Notes: generated by a model from the sequence alone, not told the origin. Counted from the stretch's first letter, positions 1 through 11,298 are shown. The stretch: DNA of 64,000 nucleotides from Labrys sp. WJW (GCF_001676615.1 NZ_LYXZ01000013.1:1-64000); one strand, 5' to 3'. Translations and numbers: made by a program.

Positions 1-21
1 AACCATGTCACAAATACCTGC

Positions 22-1707
<1,686 letters not shown>

Positions 1708-1726
1708 GGATCATTCTCCTTCAGCA

Positions 1727-1993
1727 TCAGGAGCGTGATTTGCGGCGCCCCTTGATCGTCTGTTGTTCGTAAATTTCGCGCGCGGCGCGACGAGCAAGCA
1801 AGCGGACCAGTTCGACCAGCCGGCGGTCGGGAACGGCGTCACGGCACTCCAAGTGCAGTTCCGGCTCGACGAGCCGATGTATATTAGCGTGCTGTGAACG
1901 AATATCGAAGACCATGGTTGCGCTGTTCCACGTCGATTGCAAGGTGACGGAACCAGGATCAACAAGGAGGGAAGCATAAACAACTGAAATCAA
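1727..1993 (-). CDS. small protein upstream of recombinase
   Basis: An 88-residue reading frame ends 19 bp before the recombinase start, on the same strand, so the two are probably co-transcribed. It has no motif I recognise. It is mixed acidic/basic with an arginine-rich C-terminus (RRAAREIYEQQ near 68-78, ending GRRKSRS). The position suggests a recombinase accessory or directionality factor, but that is inference from context only. An overlapping frame of similar size exists on the same strand; this one was chosen for its more protein-like composition. Confidence 0.5.
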   Translation of the reverse strand: MISVVYASLLVDPGSVTLQSTWNSATMVFDIRSQHANIHRLVEPELHLECRDAVPDRRLVELVRLLARRAAREIYEQQTIKGRRKSRS

Positions 1994-2104
1994 AGAGAAA
2001 TAATGGACGGTTCCTGGTGGCCACAGGCATGCGTCGAGGAGATTGGCGCACGCCCGCGTGCTGTATCGAATGGAAAATGGGCGAGGGTTTGCTAGACATC
2101 CTAT

Positions 2105-2758
2105 TCAGGCTGCCGCACACTTTTGCCTTCGATACATATGAATGAGTTCAGCACGTATGCGCCGAAGTTGTGGCCACGGCCGCTCATCCGTGTCCTCGCT
2201 AGGAGCATCGAGAGCAATCAAAGCCTCAAGCTTGGCGATAACACCGGGAATCGTGAGAGCATCGGCGGCGAATAGTTCAGTGGCGAGTCGTTCTTCGTGA
2301 GACAGGGCCAGTTCTTCCGCTCGCACAGCGGCTGAGTACCCGATCCGGCGGTCGGCTGCATCCCATTTGGCTTCTTGGGCCAACAGCTCCGCCTCGACAT
2401 AATTCCGCAAATACCTGATTGATGGTTCGGCCACCGCAAGGTCCCCGAAGGCTTCCACAGTTGCGATTTGGACCGGTTTGTCGAGCGTCAACAGGTTCAG
2501 AGTGATGGACGGAAAGCCGATGGTTCGGATGAGCTCTGTCTCTAGGCGTTGTTGCTCGCGACAGAGTGCGAGCGCCCTGCGTGAAGCTGCGTGCCAGGAT
2601 TGCCAGGCGACGAGAGCTGGGTCTTGGCGCGGCATCGTTGACATTTTCTTGGCACTCGGATGACCCATGGTCGCGCTGGCTACTGCGGCCGTTAAGGTTG
2701 AGAGAACGTCCCTGCGCGATAATCTGGGCAGACTCGTGCTAGTCTCAGAATCAACCAT
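2105..2758 (-). CDS. hypothetical protein with Tat-like leader
   Basis: A 217-residue protein of unknown function. Near residue 15 is a twin-arginine-like motif (LSRRDVLSTL) followed by a short Ala-rich hydrophobic stretch, so export by Tat is possible, although the hydrophobic segment is weak. The rest is mostly helical and charged, with no cysteines in the body and no catalytic motif I can name. It is divergent from the XRE-type regulator gene; the 123 bp between them hold two palindromes, so that regulator may control both genes. Confidence 0.6.
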   Translation of the reverse strand: MVDSETSTSLPRLSRRDVLSTLTAAVASATMGHPSAKKMSTMPRQDPALVAWQSWHAASRRALALCREQQRLETELIRTIGFPSITLNLLTLDKPVQIATVEAFGDLAVAEPSIRYLRNYVEAELLAQEAKWDAADRRIGYSAAVRAEELALSHEERLATELFAADALTIPGVIAKLEALIALDAPSEDTDERPWPQLRRIRAELIHMYRRQKCAAA

Positions 2759-2835
2759 GATCCGAGCTCCTTACAGCTTGGGTGGTGGCCAGGCTGAGCG
2801 AGTGTTACGAGCACTCGCTCAGTCGATTTCACATA

Positions 2836-2863
2836 ATATGCATATTTGCGCTTTTTGCGCAAA
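2836..2863. promoter_or_regulatory. palindromic operator pair before XRE gene
   Basis: Two adjacent palindromes lie 18 bp before the XRE start: ATATGCATAT (2836-2845), and a 7-bp inverted repeat TTTGCGC-TTTTT-GCGCAAA (2845-2863). XRE/Cro-type repressors bind short inverted repeats in their own promoter, so this is a candidate autoregulatory operator that could also control the divergent Tat-leader gene. Confidence 0.55.
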
Positions 2864-2881
2864 CTTCGATGTACGAGTTGA

Positions 2882-3112
2882 ATGAAGAACTTTCCCTCAC
2901 AGGTCCGGGCTGCGCGCGGACTTCTCAGCCTGACCCAACAAGACCTTGCTGACATCTCCCGAGTCAGTTTGCGGACGATCGTGCAGGTTGAGCGTGGAGA
3001 CAAAGATCCAACGCCGTCGATCGCGCAAGCACTGAAGTTGTCGCTAGAGGCGGCCGGGGTGGAGTTCATTCCAGAGAATGGTGGCGGCGCAGGAGTTCGA
3101 CTGCGCAAATAG
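2882..3112 (+). CDS. XRE-family helix-turn-helix regulator
   Basis: A 76-residue, single-domain DNA-binding protein. The HTH spans about residues 5-60: QVRAARGLLSLTQQDLA contains the first helix pair, followed by the recognition helix region (ISRVSLRTIVQVERG). The tail (GVEFIPENGGGAGVRL) is typical of small alphaproteobacterial XRE proteins often seen in mobile islands. It probably represses its own promoter through the inverted repeat directly upstream. The gene lies between the recombinase block and the LysR/EamA pair. Confidence 0.88.
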   Translation: MKNFPSQVRAARGLLSLTQQDLADISRVSLRTIVQVERGDKDPTPSIAQALKLSLEAAGVEFIPENGGGAGVRLRK

Positions 3113-3343
3113 ACGGTGGATGCGGATTGTAATGAGGACGCCTGCTAATCGAATTGTGGCCCGAGGTCTTAAGGAAGCGACGGCCACTGGGCGGCCAATC
3201 TAATCCGATAGGAGCGACGGGGAATCTCACTCGAACAACGGCTCTGCGCCCATCTCCGCCGCAGCACTCAGCAGGGTCGCTTCCTAGAAGCAGACGATTG
3301 CCGGCGGGGGCATTTGAGGGTTTGAAGCACCAAACCAGGTGTT

Positions 3344-4252
3344 TCAGCCTTGCATCGTCCGGGTGAACTCCCGCACCTCTTGCAATATCCAGCTTCTGAA
3401 AGCTCGGACCTTCGGGTGCTCCTGATTGCCAACCCGATAGATCAGATCGTAACCCCATTCCACCTCGAGCCTGGCCTGGGGGAAGAGAGATATCAGCCGG
3501 CCCGCCGCAATGTCTTCCGCGACAAGGACACTTCGGCCAAGTGCTACACCGGCTCCACGGATCGCCGCCTCGATGGATAAGCTGCCATGCGTGTAACCAG
3601 GGCCACGATTTCCCGGATATGACAGCTCCATCATCGCGAACCAGCGTTCCCAGGTCGTATGCATGCCGATCTCGTGGATGAGCTGGCATTTTGCCAGGTC
3701 GTTCATCGCGCGCAGCCCGCCCATTTTGTCGCGATAATCCGGAGAGCATACCGGCGTGACGGTCTCATTCATGATGCGTTCGGCCGCCGCAGAAGCATAA
3801 TTGCCGTCTCCATAGCGCAAGGCCACATCGACGTGGCTGGACACGAAATCGATGGCCATGTCGGTGACTTCCAGATGGACGTCAAGATCGGGGACAAAGG
3901 CCATCAAACGCTGAAGGCGCTGCGTCAGCCATTTGCTCGCGAATGAAACGCTGCAATTCACAATCAGATGGGTCTGGTCGTTCTTGCGACGCAATGCTTC
4001 CGACTCGCGCGCCAGCTCCGAGAGGAGCCGCGTGACGGTGCTGAAGAAGGATTGTCCCGCTTCGGTCAGCTCGATCCTGCGCGTCAAACGGCGGAAGAGT
4101 GGCACGCTCAGATTTTCTTCGAGGGCCTTGATCTGACGGCTCACCGCGCCATGGGTCAGGTTAAGCTCCTGGGCTGCCAGTGTCATGCTCAAGCGCCGAC
4201 CCGTTGCCTCAAAGGCACGGAGCGTCTGCAGCGGAGGAAGGTTGTCGGCCAT
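3344..4252 (-). CDS. LysR-family regulator, GcvA-like
   Basis: A 302-residue LysR-type transcriptional regulator. The winged HTH occupies residues 7-65 (LQTLRAFEATGRRLSMTLAA, then LTHGAVSRQIKALE), and the substrate-binding fold runs from about 90 to 295. The opening and the LTHGAVS recognition helix match the GcvA-like subgroup. It is divergent from the EamA transporter gene with about 150 bp between their starts, so the transporter is its likely target. The 231 bp downstream of it, up to the XRE gene, hold no gene I can support. Confidence 0.92.
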   Translation of the reverse strand: MADNLPPLQTLRAFEATGRRLSMTLAAQELNLTHGAVSRQIKALEENLSVPLFRRLTRRIELTEAGQSFFSTVTRLLSELARESEALRRKNDQTHLIVNCSVSFASKWLTQRLQRLMAFVPDLDVHLEVTDMAIDFVSSHVDVALRYGDGNYASAAAERIMNETVTPVCSPDYRDKMGGLRAMNDLAKCQLIHEIGMHTTWERWFAMMELSYPGNRGPGYTHGSLSIEAAIRGAGVALGRSVLVAEDIAAGRLISLFPQARLEVEWGYDLIYRVGNQEHPKVRAFRSWILQEVREFTRTMQG

Positions 4253-4402
4253 GGTCCTACGCGTGAACTGATATCACACGTCCTGTGAGAACTAATCGTT
4301 TGTTGGACGGATTTGGCTCAGTCTATGGATGCGGCAGCATCACGCAAGTGCCAAAAACCCACGGTTGCCACCATGTCTCAGAGTTCCTTGGAAACCGCCG
4401 TC

Positions 4403-5329
4403 ATGCCTCTCCAGTTTGTACAGTCGGGTTCTCTCTCGACGAAGAGCATTGGCGCCATGTTCCTCCTGGCGCTGATGTGGGGGCTTTCGATCCCGATCAC
4501 GAAGCTCGGCCTTGGCAGCATTCCTCCAATGACCTTCACGGCGCTGCGCTTCATTGTGGCTGTTCCACTCTTCATGTTTCTGGCGCGGCGCCACCTCAAG
4601 GTATCCAAGAAGGCCATTCCAGGCATCATTGGCCTGGGTGTCATGGGTATTATCCTGGGCAACGTTGCCCAGTCGTTCGGCGTGCAGGGCACTTCGGCTT
4701 CCGTCGCGACGATCCTGTCAGCGACTATTCCGCTGTTCATGGTCATTCTCGCCGCTATTCGCTTGAAGCAGGCCGTGACACCGCTGCAATGGGGTGGCCT
4801 CCTGGCGGCATTCGTCGGAATCGCCCTGGTCGCGGTCGGCAGTGGCTCCGGTGTCGATGACATGTCGAGGACCACGGCCTCCGGGGTGGTCATGATGTTG
4901 ATCTCGGCGGCTGGTATCGCGACCTATTATATCTGGAGCGCGGAGCTGACAGAGAAGTACGGTTTGATGCCCGTGGCCGCCTGGAACATGCTCGTCGGGC
5001 TTGTGACGGTGCTGCCGCTCGCTGGCTGGGAAATGACCCGGCAACCTGTCCACATCACGGCACAGGGCTTAGGGGCCATTGTCTATCTCGGCGTCATGGT
5101 CACGGTCGTCGGCTTGATCCTTTGGCTCTACCTCCTGAAGGTCGTACCCGCCCGGGTCGCAGCAAGCGTCCAGTACCTGCAGCCCGTCATTGGCATCAGC
5201 GCTAGCGCATTTCTGTTCGGCGATGAGTTGGGGTTCATGTTCGCGGCGGGTGTGGGACTGGTCCTAGCCGGCTTGGCGCTTGCCGCTTCCGGTCGACGTG
5301 CCGCTACTCGTCCGCTTGAAGTTTCCTAG
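4403..5329 (+). CDS. DMT-superfamily EamA transporter
   Basis: About 308 residues forming ten predicted membrane helices in two EamA repeats. The first repeat opens with GAMFLLALMWGLSIPITKLGL-like sequence, typical of EamA, and the second begins near residue 160. These proteins export amino acids or related metabolites; the substrate here is unknown. ATG 4403 is preferred because it directly precedes the hydrophobic core and has a weak GGAAA upstream. In-frame starts at 4313 (TTG), 4325 and 4373 are possible and would add 10-30 residues. The neighbouring divergent LysR gene suggests specific induction. Confidence 0.88.
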   Translation: MPLQFVQSGSLSTKSIGAMFLLALMWGLSIPITKLGLGSIPPMTFTALRFIVAVPLFMFLARRHLKVSKKAIPGIIGLGVMGIILGNVAQSFGVQGTSASVATILSATIPLFMVILAAIRLKQAVTPLQWGGLLAAFVGIALVAVGSGSGVDDMSRTTASGVVMMLISAAGIATYYIWSAELTEKYGLMPVAAWNMLVGLVTVLPLAGWEMTRQPVHITAQGLGAIVYLGVMVTVVGLILWLYLLKVVPARVAASVQYLQPVIGISASAFLFGDELGFMFAAGVGLVLAGLALAASGRRAATRPLEVS

Positions 5330-5580
5330 AAATGAAACCCCTCGCTCGGGTCCGCCTCAGCACACTCAGCTCGTCCACCATGCGGGTTTTTTGTGCCGGC
5401 GCAACGTCCTGCGATGCCGCCTTGGGTTGATAGGAGAACTTTTTGCAGCAGGGAAAATAGCTATCGCGTAGGTGTACCGGTTAAAGCCATATTGGTTGGG
5501 AGAAGGCGGCTGGTGTCGATTGAAGATTGCGCGGATTGTTGCTGTCTTCTCCAATCGTTCCACCACGTGAGTTGAGCACG

Positions 5581-6282
5581 ATGAACACGATCCCCTATTC
5601 CACAGCCCTCATTGTTGGGGCAGGCTCAGGCATCAGCGCCTCGGTTGCGCGAGCCCTCGCCGAGGCAGGCCTCAAAGTGGGGTTAGCGGCTCGCAATGTC
5701 GCCAAGCTTCACGGGCTTGCTGCGGAGATCAGTGCGCAGACTTTCCCCGTCGACGCAGCGGAGCCGGACAGCGTGGCGACGCTGTTCGCCGATGTGGACG
5801 CCAATCTCGGTCCACCCGATGTGGTACTTTACAATACTGGTGCCCGCGTTCGTGGCCCAATTGCCGATCTAGATCCACTCTCAGTCCGTGACGCCATCTC
5901 CGTCACAGCCTTCGGTGGCTTCCTCACCGTCCAACAAGCCGCGAGACGCATGCTCCCCAACAAGCACGGCGCCATTCTTCTTACTGGCGCAACGGCCAGC
6001 GTGAAGGGATTTCCGCTCTCCGCCAGTTTCGCGATGGGCAAGTTCGGCCTTAGAGGTCTTGCGCAGAGCGCCGCGCGAGAGTTGACGCCGCAAGGCATCC
6101 ATGTCGCGCACTTCATTATCGACGGCGGCGTGCGCAGCGCAGCCAGGCCTGATCCGGATATGGCGCCTGACAGCACGCTCGATCCCGACTCGATCGCGCA
6201 GACGTACTTGGATGTTCTTCGCCAGAACCGCAGCGCCTGGACCTGGGAGATTGAGCTCAGGCCATGGGTCGAGAGTTTCTGA
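5581..6282 (+). CDS. atypical short-chain dehydrogenase/reductase
   Basis: A 233-residue Rossmann protein. The nucleotide-binding loop is present (LIVGAGSGISASVARALAE, residues 9-27), as is the NTG motif (YNTGA) near residue 84. The active-site stretch near 155 reads SASFAMGKFG, so the usual catalytic Tyr of YxxxK is Phe while the Lys remains. This matches the SDR_c10-like subgroup, known to have Phe at that site, so the reaction is uncertain. The start chosen is the ATG with GAG 6 bases upstream; an upstream in-frame start at 5527 is unlikely. The 250 bp before it hold no supported gene. Confidence 0.85.
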   Translation: MNTIPYSTALIVGAGSGISASVARALAEAGLKVGLAARNVAKLHGLAAEISAQTFPVDAAEPDSVATLFADVDANLGPPDVVLYNTGARVRGPIADLDPLSVRDAISVTAFGGFLTVQQAARRMLPNKHGAILLTGATASVKGFPLSASFAMGKFGLRGLAQSAARELTPQGIHVAHFIIDGGVRSAARPDPDMAPDSTLDPDSIAQTYLDVLRQNRSAWTWEIELRPWVESF

Positions 6283-6412
6283 CTTCGTTTTGCTTGAAAT
6301 CCTCATCGGTAAATTCGGCATTAGCGGCTTCGCGACAGTGAGGACCTGCCCGAAGCAAGAATTCGGCTCTAACACGCAACTGCATAAACTTCTGCTATGC
6401 GTCCCATGTCGG

Positions 6413-7003
6413 TCATTCCGAACTGAGGCTCGATCTCCCAAAAGCGGACTTTGCAATAAGGTCTCTGGCATCGATCACCGAATGCCCCCTTGCGACGAGA
6501 GCCTGGAATTCATCCCGCATGCGGATATGACGCTCCGGGTCTCTGCGAAGTGCTTCCGGCACTTCATCCCCATGTCGAAATGCTATCCGAGTGGCACCCC
6601 CATTTATGTCTCGCCACTCAAGATGCGTATCAGGAATAAACTCAAACCTGTTCGGCGCTGGCACCAACTGCGGCGTCAAACAGATCCACTGGTCGCTCAT
6701 GATGACAACTGAGTGAAGAATCAGGTCTTCGCCGTGTGGCAGCCAACCAGAGACATGCCTGCTTTTACCGCTTGGATCGTTGGCTGCTTGGTCGCCGCAA
6801 TTGCGGTGACAGTCGTAGTGGACAAAGCCTGCCGCCAATAGATCCTCTGCGGGCGGCCGGTAAACAACTACGCGCTGCAACGCGCTCACCTCCGCGTAGA
6901 GGACCGCTTCCTTTTCCGACGGTGGGAAAGCCATGGCTTCAACATTTCGCCGGATTAGAGTTGCTCGATCACTGTCCATCGCATCCTTCGCGGTCATCTG
7001 CAT
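6413..7003 (-). CDS. hypothetical protein
   Basis: A 196-residue soluble protein that I do not recognise. The middle has a cysteine/histidine-rich stretch (HYDCHRNCGD near residue 62) that could bind metal, then GWLPHGEDLILHSVV and a C-terminal half rich in His and Arg. No signal peptide or membrane segment is visible. It lies convergent to the SDR gene and divergent from the broken tyrosine recombinase, in a region of island-type genes. Confidence 0.6.
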   Translation of the reverse strand: MQMTAKDAMDSDRATLIRRNVEAMAFPPSEKEAVLYAEVSALQRVVVYRPPAEDLLAAGFVHYDCHRNCGDQAANDPSGKSRHVSGWLPHGEDLILHSVVIMSDQWICLTPQLVPAPNRFEFIPDTHLEWRDINGGATRIAFRHGDEVPEALRRDPERHIRMRDEFQALVARGHSVIDARDLIAKSAFGRSSLSSE

Positions 7004-7093
7004 ATTGTCCCACGGGGCCGTTCAGCAACCCGTCAGGCAACCGACCCAGCCACTATCTCTACATTGGCCATGTTGGCCAATGGGAGAAGTGTT

Positions 7094-7726
7094 ATGGGTA
7101 TCTCACAGTATGACTTGGTCGCCAAAGGGCGGCCTGCTTGGAATGCCGGTAAGCAGGTAGGCGCTAAAAGAGCGCTCAAGGTCAAGCAAATCTGGCTAAT
7201 TCGGTTTTTCCTGGATCGCGAAGGCCGGATGCGTGACCGGGCGCTGTTCGACCTTGCGATCGACAGCAAACTTCGCGGTTGCGACCTTGTGAAAATGAAG
7301 ATCGGTTCACTCGTATCTGGCCCGGCGATACGGAACCGATCAATGGTGATCCAGCAGAAGAATGGCCGACCTGTTCAGTTCGAGATAACCGCAGATACTC
7401 GAGCAAGCCTACTTGCATGGCTCGAACGCCGCGGTGGCAGTGTCGACGATTTTGCCTTTCCAAGCCGATTTGATCCGGATGGACACCTAAGTACCCGACA
7501 ATACGCGCGGTTGGTCGACGAGTGGGTAACGGCGATTGGACTGCGACCCGAAGAGTATGGAACGCATTCTCTTCGTCGGACAAAGGCAGCTCTGATCTAC
7601 AAGGCGACCGGCAATCTTCGAGCCATTCAGATCCTGCTTGGCCACACCAAGATTGAAAACACCGTTCGATAGCTTGGGGTTGACATCGATGATGCACTGA
7701 CCTTGGCTGAGACGACCGAAATCTAA
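7094..7726 (+). pseudogene. tyrosine recombinase with TAG at the catalytic Tyr
   Basis: This is a short tyrosine integrase of about 210 residues. The conserved residues are visible: Arg in SKLRGCDLVKMKIG (near 62), the HSLRR box (H-x-x-R, near 160) and LLGHTKIE (near 182). In this family the next conserved element is TVRYLGVD, where Y is the DNA-cleaving nucleophile. Here the frame reads ACC GTT CGA TAG CTT GGG GTT GAC, so the Tyr codon has become amber at 7670-7672. The rest of the protein (LGVDIDDALTLAE...TEI, then TAA at 7724) is still in frame. The ATG has GGGAG 7 bases upstream. The product should be catalytically dead. It could be a recent inactivation or a sequencing error. Confidence 0.88.
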
Positions 7727-7881
7727 GCCAAATCCTAAACTTGGGGACCTCGCCTAGAAATGGCGGGGCCGCATTCTGGAACACGCCTTCTACTCGGTCG
7801 TTCTGGCAAACTGTGTCCTGGACTTGGAATCGGACAATTGCGACTGCGTATTTGAACTAGAACCGGGCACGCCGCTCACCG

Positions 7882-10800
7882 TTATTCTGTAACGCTGCCG
7901 TCCAAACGCTTAAGCGCCGCCAGCGCGTGGCGCGCGAAGCGATGAGCCCGGCTTCGGCCTCGAAGCCTTTCGACGTCGCTTCGATCTCCATAGGTCGCGA
8001 CCGTGTCGAAGGCGAACGTAATTCCATCCTCCCTGTGCGGGACGCGATGGTAGAACTGAGCATCGGCTCCGTCGTCGATGAAGCGTCGTGATACTGCCAG
8101 GCAATCCGACGGATAGGCTGCCACGAAGTTCAACGGTGGATACGCATCGATCCTTTCGCTCGGAATAAAGCGATAGCTTAGCGCCTTCTGCACCTCACTC
8201 AGGCAACCGACGATCAGCTGAGCAGGCATTTCATGAAGCCGCGCCCAAGCGAGCCGCGCCGCCTCGGCGCCCGGCGATCGCTTCGCCTCGATGGCATAGA
8301 TCAGGAAGCGTATTGCGACGAGGCAGGCCTCTTCCGACGTTGTCGGATCAACCGGCTCCAACTCGGCATGATGTCGACCGACAAACCGGGTCGCGGTCGC
8401 AAAGGCACCCCACTCCTCTTGTGCAAACGGATTTGTCCGGCTGGGCAGGCCCGTGAGCGGCAGCAGCAAGGGTGCATCGGTAGGGTCGCCAAACGACGCT
8501 ACCTCCCTGGCAAGCCAGTCTAGGTTCGTTGAGCTCCTAATATCCGAAGCTCGCAGTGCTCGGCGATAGAGGCGTCGTCGCAATCCTTCGTCCAGGTTGT
8601 AAATTTCTTCGCCATAGATGGAGTCAAATGGATGGTCGAACATCCTCAAGCACAGCGAGAGAGCAAGGTCATTGTCGACGACACCCTCATCGTCAACAAG
8701 GACAGACGCCAGCTCGGCTTTGACCTGCGCCCGTGAATCCTCGGCCTCCACGTCAAGCGCGCCGAGGATCTTAAGCGCGTCGACGATGCTCGAATTGATG
8801 GCCCAGTTTGTCGGGTTCACGTCGAGAGCCTGTATTGCTTCGATCAGGTGTTCGAGTACCTCCTGCGGTGCCCGACGTGCATAGCCAACTGAACTTAGCA
8901 TAGCGAGTTGAACGTGGTACGGCTCCCACCGAAACCGCTCACGAAATAGATAAATGAGTTGCTCGACGAATTCACTATCTTTGCCATCGAAGAACGCCCG
9001 TCGCCCCTCCAGCAAGAAATGCAGCTGGCCAGAAGTCAGTTGCTCCACCTTGATCGGGAAGGCTCGCTCCTCTGTTGATGCTGCTTCATAGCCGCGCTGC
9101 GTTGATCGGGCAACCTCGGTAAATCCGATAGATTCGCCGAACCCGTAGTACGTCAACGCGAAGCTTTGACTTCGGATCGGATATCGCTCTTCACGAGCGA
9201 TATCCGCATAACGGCTCCGCTCCGTCGCCAACCTGGCGTCCATCTCTGCGCAAAGCCTCAGGAAGATGTCGAGGCCCGATCCGTGGACAGCAAGGCGACC
9301 GACCGCGCGGAGCCTTGCCTCTTCCGGATAGGTCCACTCGCGCCGGGTCGCATCTTCCCAGCCGATTCGGACAGCATCCCCTTCTTTCGACAGCGCAAGC
9401 CGAGCGCCGCGAATTTCCTCGACACAGGCTTCCGTCGCGTCGTTCAACAAATCCCATGCGCTCGAAGCTGCGATCGGACCAAAGTGTCCTCTCGCCGCAT
9501 CGCCCAACAATGTCGAACTCGTCACCTCGGAAAGGACACCTCGACAGACAGCCGCATCGTCGATCGCCGCAACGATGTCGCCGGCGATCGGCTCGAGGAT
9601 CGGCGCCGACAATCGCTGCCCAAAGCTTACGGGATCGCTTTCGGCCGTTCGCGCCAGGTCGATCGCCGCGCACGCATTCAGAATCATCTCATGGGAGAAC
9701 GACACCCGTCCCGTCCGTCGAGCCAGTAGCCCGACCGCAAACAACGCATCGCACTCGGCAAAGCCCAGGCCTTCAGCGCGCATGAAATCGTCGAAATTCG
9801 CCTCCGCCATCGAGAATGCGATCTGTGTATGCAGCGAGCTCGCGAGCCGCCTCAAGCCATACGATCCAGCCCGCGCGTGCCCAGCCAGACGCTTGCGGAT
9901 GTATTGATCGATCAGAAGCAGGCGAGTGGCGTTAGCCTTTAAATCGGCGCCAATTTGCCCGACGAGAGCGGCCTCGATGCCCGATCCGACTGCCCGGAGC
10001 ACGTCCAGAGGGACCGGTGTGAGTTGCCCTCCAACTGCTCGTGCAATTCGCTTCTTCAACTCCAAGCTCGGGCGCGCAACCGTCACGCCTCCGAGCCCAG
10101 CAAATTCGCCCGGCTTTGCATCTTGACCGGTGATGACGAGCAGCGCGCCCATCCGCCTCGCCAGTGCCCGGGCACCACGGAGCGCATCCGAGGCCGCCGC
10201 ACCGAACTCGTTGATACCATCGACGATCAGAAAGACTGGCCGGTCGGAGCGCGCGACCGCGCGATAGAGCTTCGCCGGAGCGCTATCAGTGAGAAGCCCA
10301 ACCTCCCGACGCAAGCACTCGGCCCACGAGCCGGTGAAGTTCTTCGCGGCGATAAAGAAAGTCGGGTGTCCCGCCTCAGCAAGGCTCGCCGCGAGCCATT
10401 TCGCCATCAGGGACTTGCCACAGCCGGACGGGCCACTGATGAAGCATCCAGCAGCCCCAGCAAGCGCCTCCATCAGTCCCGCGCGTTGGTCTTCCGTCTC
10501 GGGGAGCCACGATTTTCCATCGCTCTCATACTCGGCCACGATGGCGGCGTTGTAGCTGGCAAGCAGATCAAACTCCTCGCGCGCTTCTCGGCCCGCTGTG
10601 GCTTGATCCAAGGTCACCGGCCTTAGCTTGAGCGCGCGCGCAAATGCTTCCCAATCCGCCAATGACCAAGGCGATGCCCCGAACGTTTTCAGTTGGCCCG
10701 GGAATAGATCGATGGTCGTGACGAGCGCCTTGAAGTTGCCGGGCGTGACGACGGATCCTTCAGGGATCGGGCTGGTGAACACGACGTACCCATCCGGATA

Positions 10801-11163
10801 GAAGTTGCCCACCGATTTTGCCGCCTGCATCGCGTCGCGCACACTGTTCTTCGCGCCAACCGCTTGCTGATAGGCGTTCGTGTAGTCTTTCCACTCGCCG
10901 GAGGCAGACAACCGCGTCCAGGTTCCGTTGACCTCACCGCGGATCGGCAGCCGGCTGGTCTTGACCTCCACGACTGAAGCGGAATTCGCCGTGGCGATTA
11001 TGCAATCGATTTGACGACCTTCGAGTTCGATATTGGCGACAACGATCGACGGGATCTTTTTCTCTTCGAGCCATGAAACTATGAATGACAAGAATTTTCG
11101 CTCCGATTCGTGCTCGATCGGCGCGCCAATGCAAATCTTTGTTTTGGTGGATTCCGTAGTCAT
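7882..11163 (-). CDS. NERD-nuclease / STAND-type NTPase
   Basis: A protein of about 1093 residues. The N-terminus (about 15-115) resembles the nuclease-related NERD domain: ELEGRQIDCIIAT carries the acidic residue and VVEVKTSRL the E-x-K. A P-loop ATPase follows, with GPSGCGKSL near residue 244 and a Walker B of the form VFLIVDGINEFG near 311; this layout is STAND-like. The C-terminal 600 residues are helical, without clear motifs, and could be the sensor. Nuclease-plus-STAND layouts are known in phage defence (Avs-type and related), but I cannot place this protein in a named family. It is divergent from the HamA/HamB-like pair, 135 bp apart. The start at 11163 is preferred over 11187, without a strong ribosome site. 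Confidence 0.75.
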   Translation of the reverse strand: MTTESTKTKICIGAPIEHESERKFLSFIVSWLEEKKIPSIVVANIELEGRQIDCIIATANSASVVEVKTSRLPIRGEVNGTWTRLSASGEWKDYTNAYQQAVGAKNSVRDAMQAAKSVGNFYPDGYVVFTSPIPEGSVVTPGNFKALVTTIDLFPGQLKTFGASPWSLADWEAFARALKLRPVTLDQATAGREAREEFDLLASYNAAIVAEYESDGKSWLPETEDQRAGLMEALAGAAGCFISGPSGCGKSLMAKWLAASLAEAGHPTFFIAAKNFTGSWAECLRREVGLLTDSAPAKLYRAVARSDRPVFLIVDGINEFGAAASDALRGARALARRMGALLVITGQDAKPGEFAGLGGVTVARPSLELKKRIARAVGGQLTPVPLDVLRAVGSGIEAALVGQIGADLKANATRLLLIDQYIRKRLAGHARAGSYGLRRLASSLHTQIAFSMAEANFDDFMRAEGLGFAECDALFAVGLLARRTGRVSFSHEMILNACAAIDLARTAESDPVSFGQRLSAPILEPIAGDIVAAIDDAAVCRGVLSEVTSSTLLGDAARGHFGPIAASSAWDLLNDATEACVEEIRGARLALSKEGDAVRIGWEDATRREWTYPEEARLRAVGRLAVHGSGLDIFLRLCAEMDARLATERSRYADIAREERYPIRSQSFALTYYGFGESIGFTEVARSTQRGYEAASTEERAFPIKVEQLTSGQLHFLLEGRRAFFDGKDSEFVEQLIYLFRERFRWEPYHVQLAMLSSVGYARRAPQEVLEHLIEAIQALDVNPTNWAINSSIVDALKILGALDVEAEDSRAQVKAELASVLVDDEGVVDNDLALSLCLRMFDHPFDSIYGEEIYNLDEGLRRRLYRRALRASDIRSSTNLDWLAREVASFGDPTDAPLLLPLTGLPSRTNPFAQEEWGAFATATRFVGRHHAELEPVDPTTSEEACLVAIRFLIYAIEAKRSPGAEAARLAWARLHEMPAQLIVGCLSEVQKALSYRFIPSERIDAYPPLNFVAAYPSDCLAVSRRFIDDGADAQFYHRVPHREDGITFAFDTVATYGDRSDVERLRGRSRAHRFARHALAALKRLDGSVTE

Positions 11164-11298
11164 CAGAACATCATAGCAGAGGACCAAATGCCACGCATCG
11201 GTGCGGCGGGAGGCTTGCCCTGAGGCTCAATCCGCTCGATATCTGTTAAATTGAAGATACGAAGCTTCCATTGATCCGCTCGGGGGGCGAGCAAGCAT

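Noticed and set aside
3066-3749. 227-residue minus-strand frame containing VRVRFPVAP
   Set aside because: That short string often comes from translation across tRNA-like DNA, so I looked for a tRNA near 3200-3260. No cloverleaf could be made, and the frame overlaps the XRE and LysR genes.
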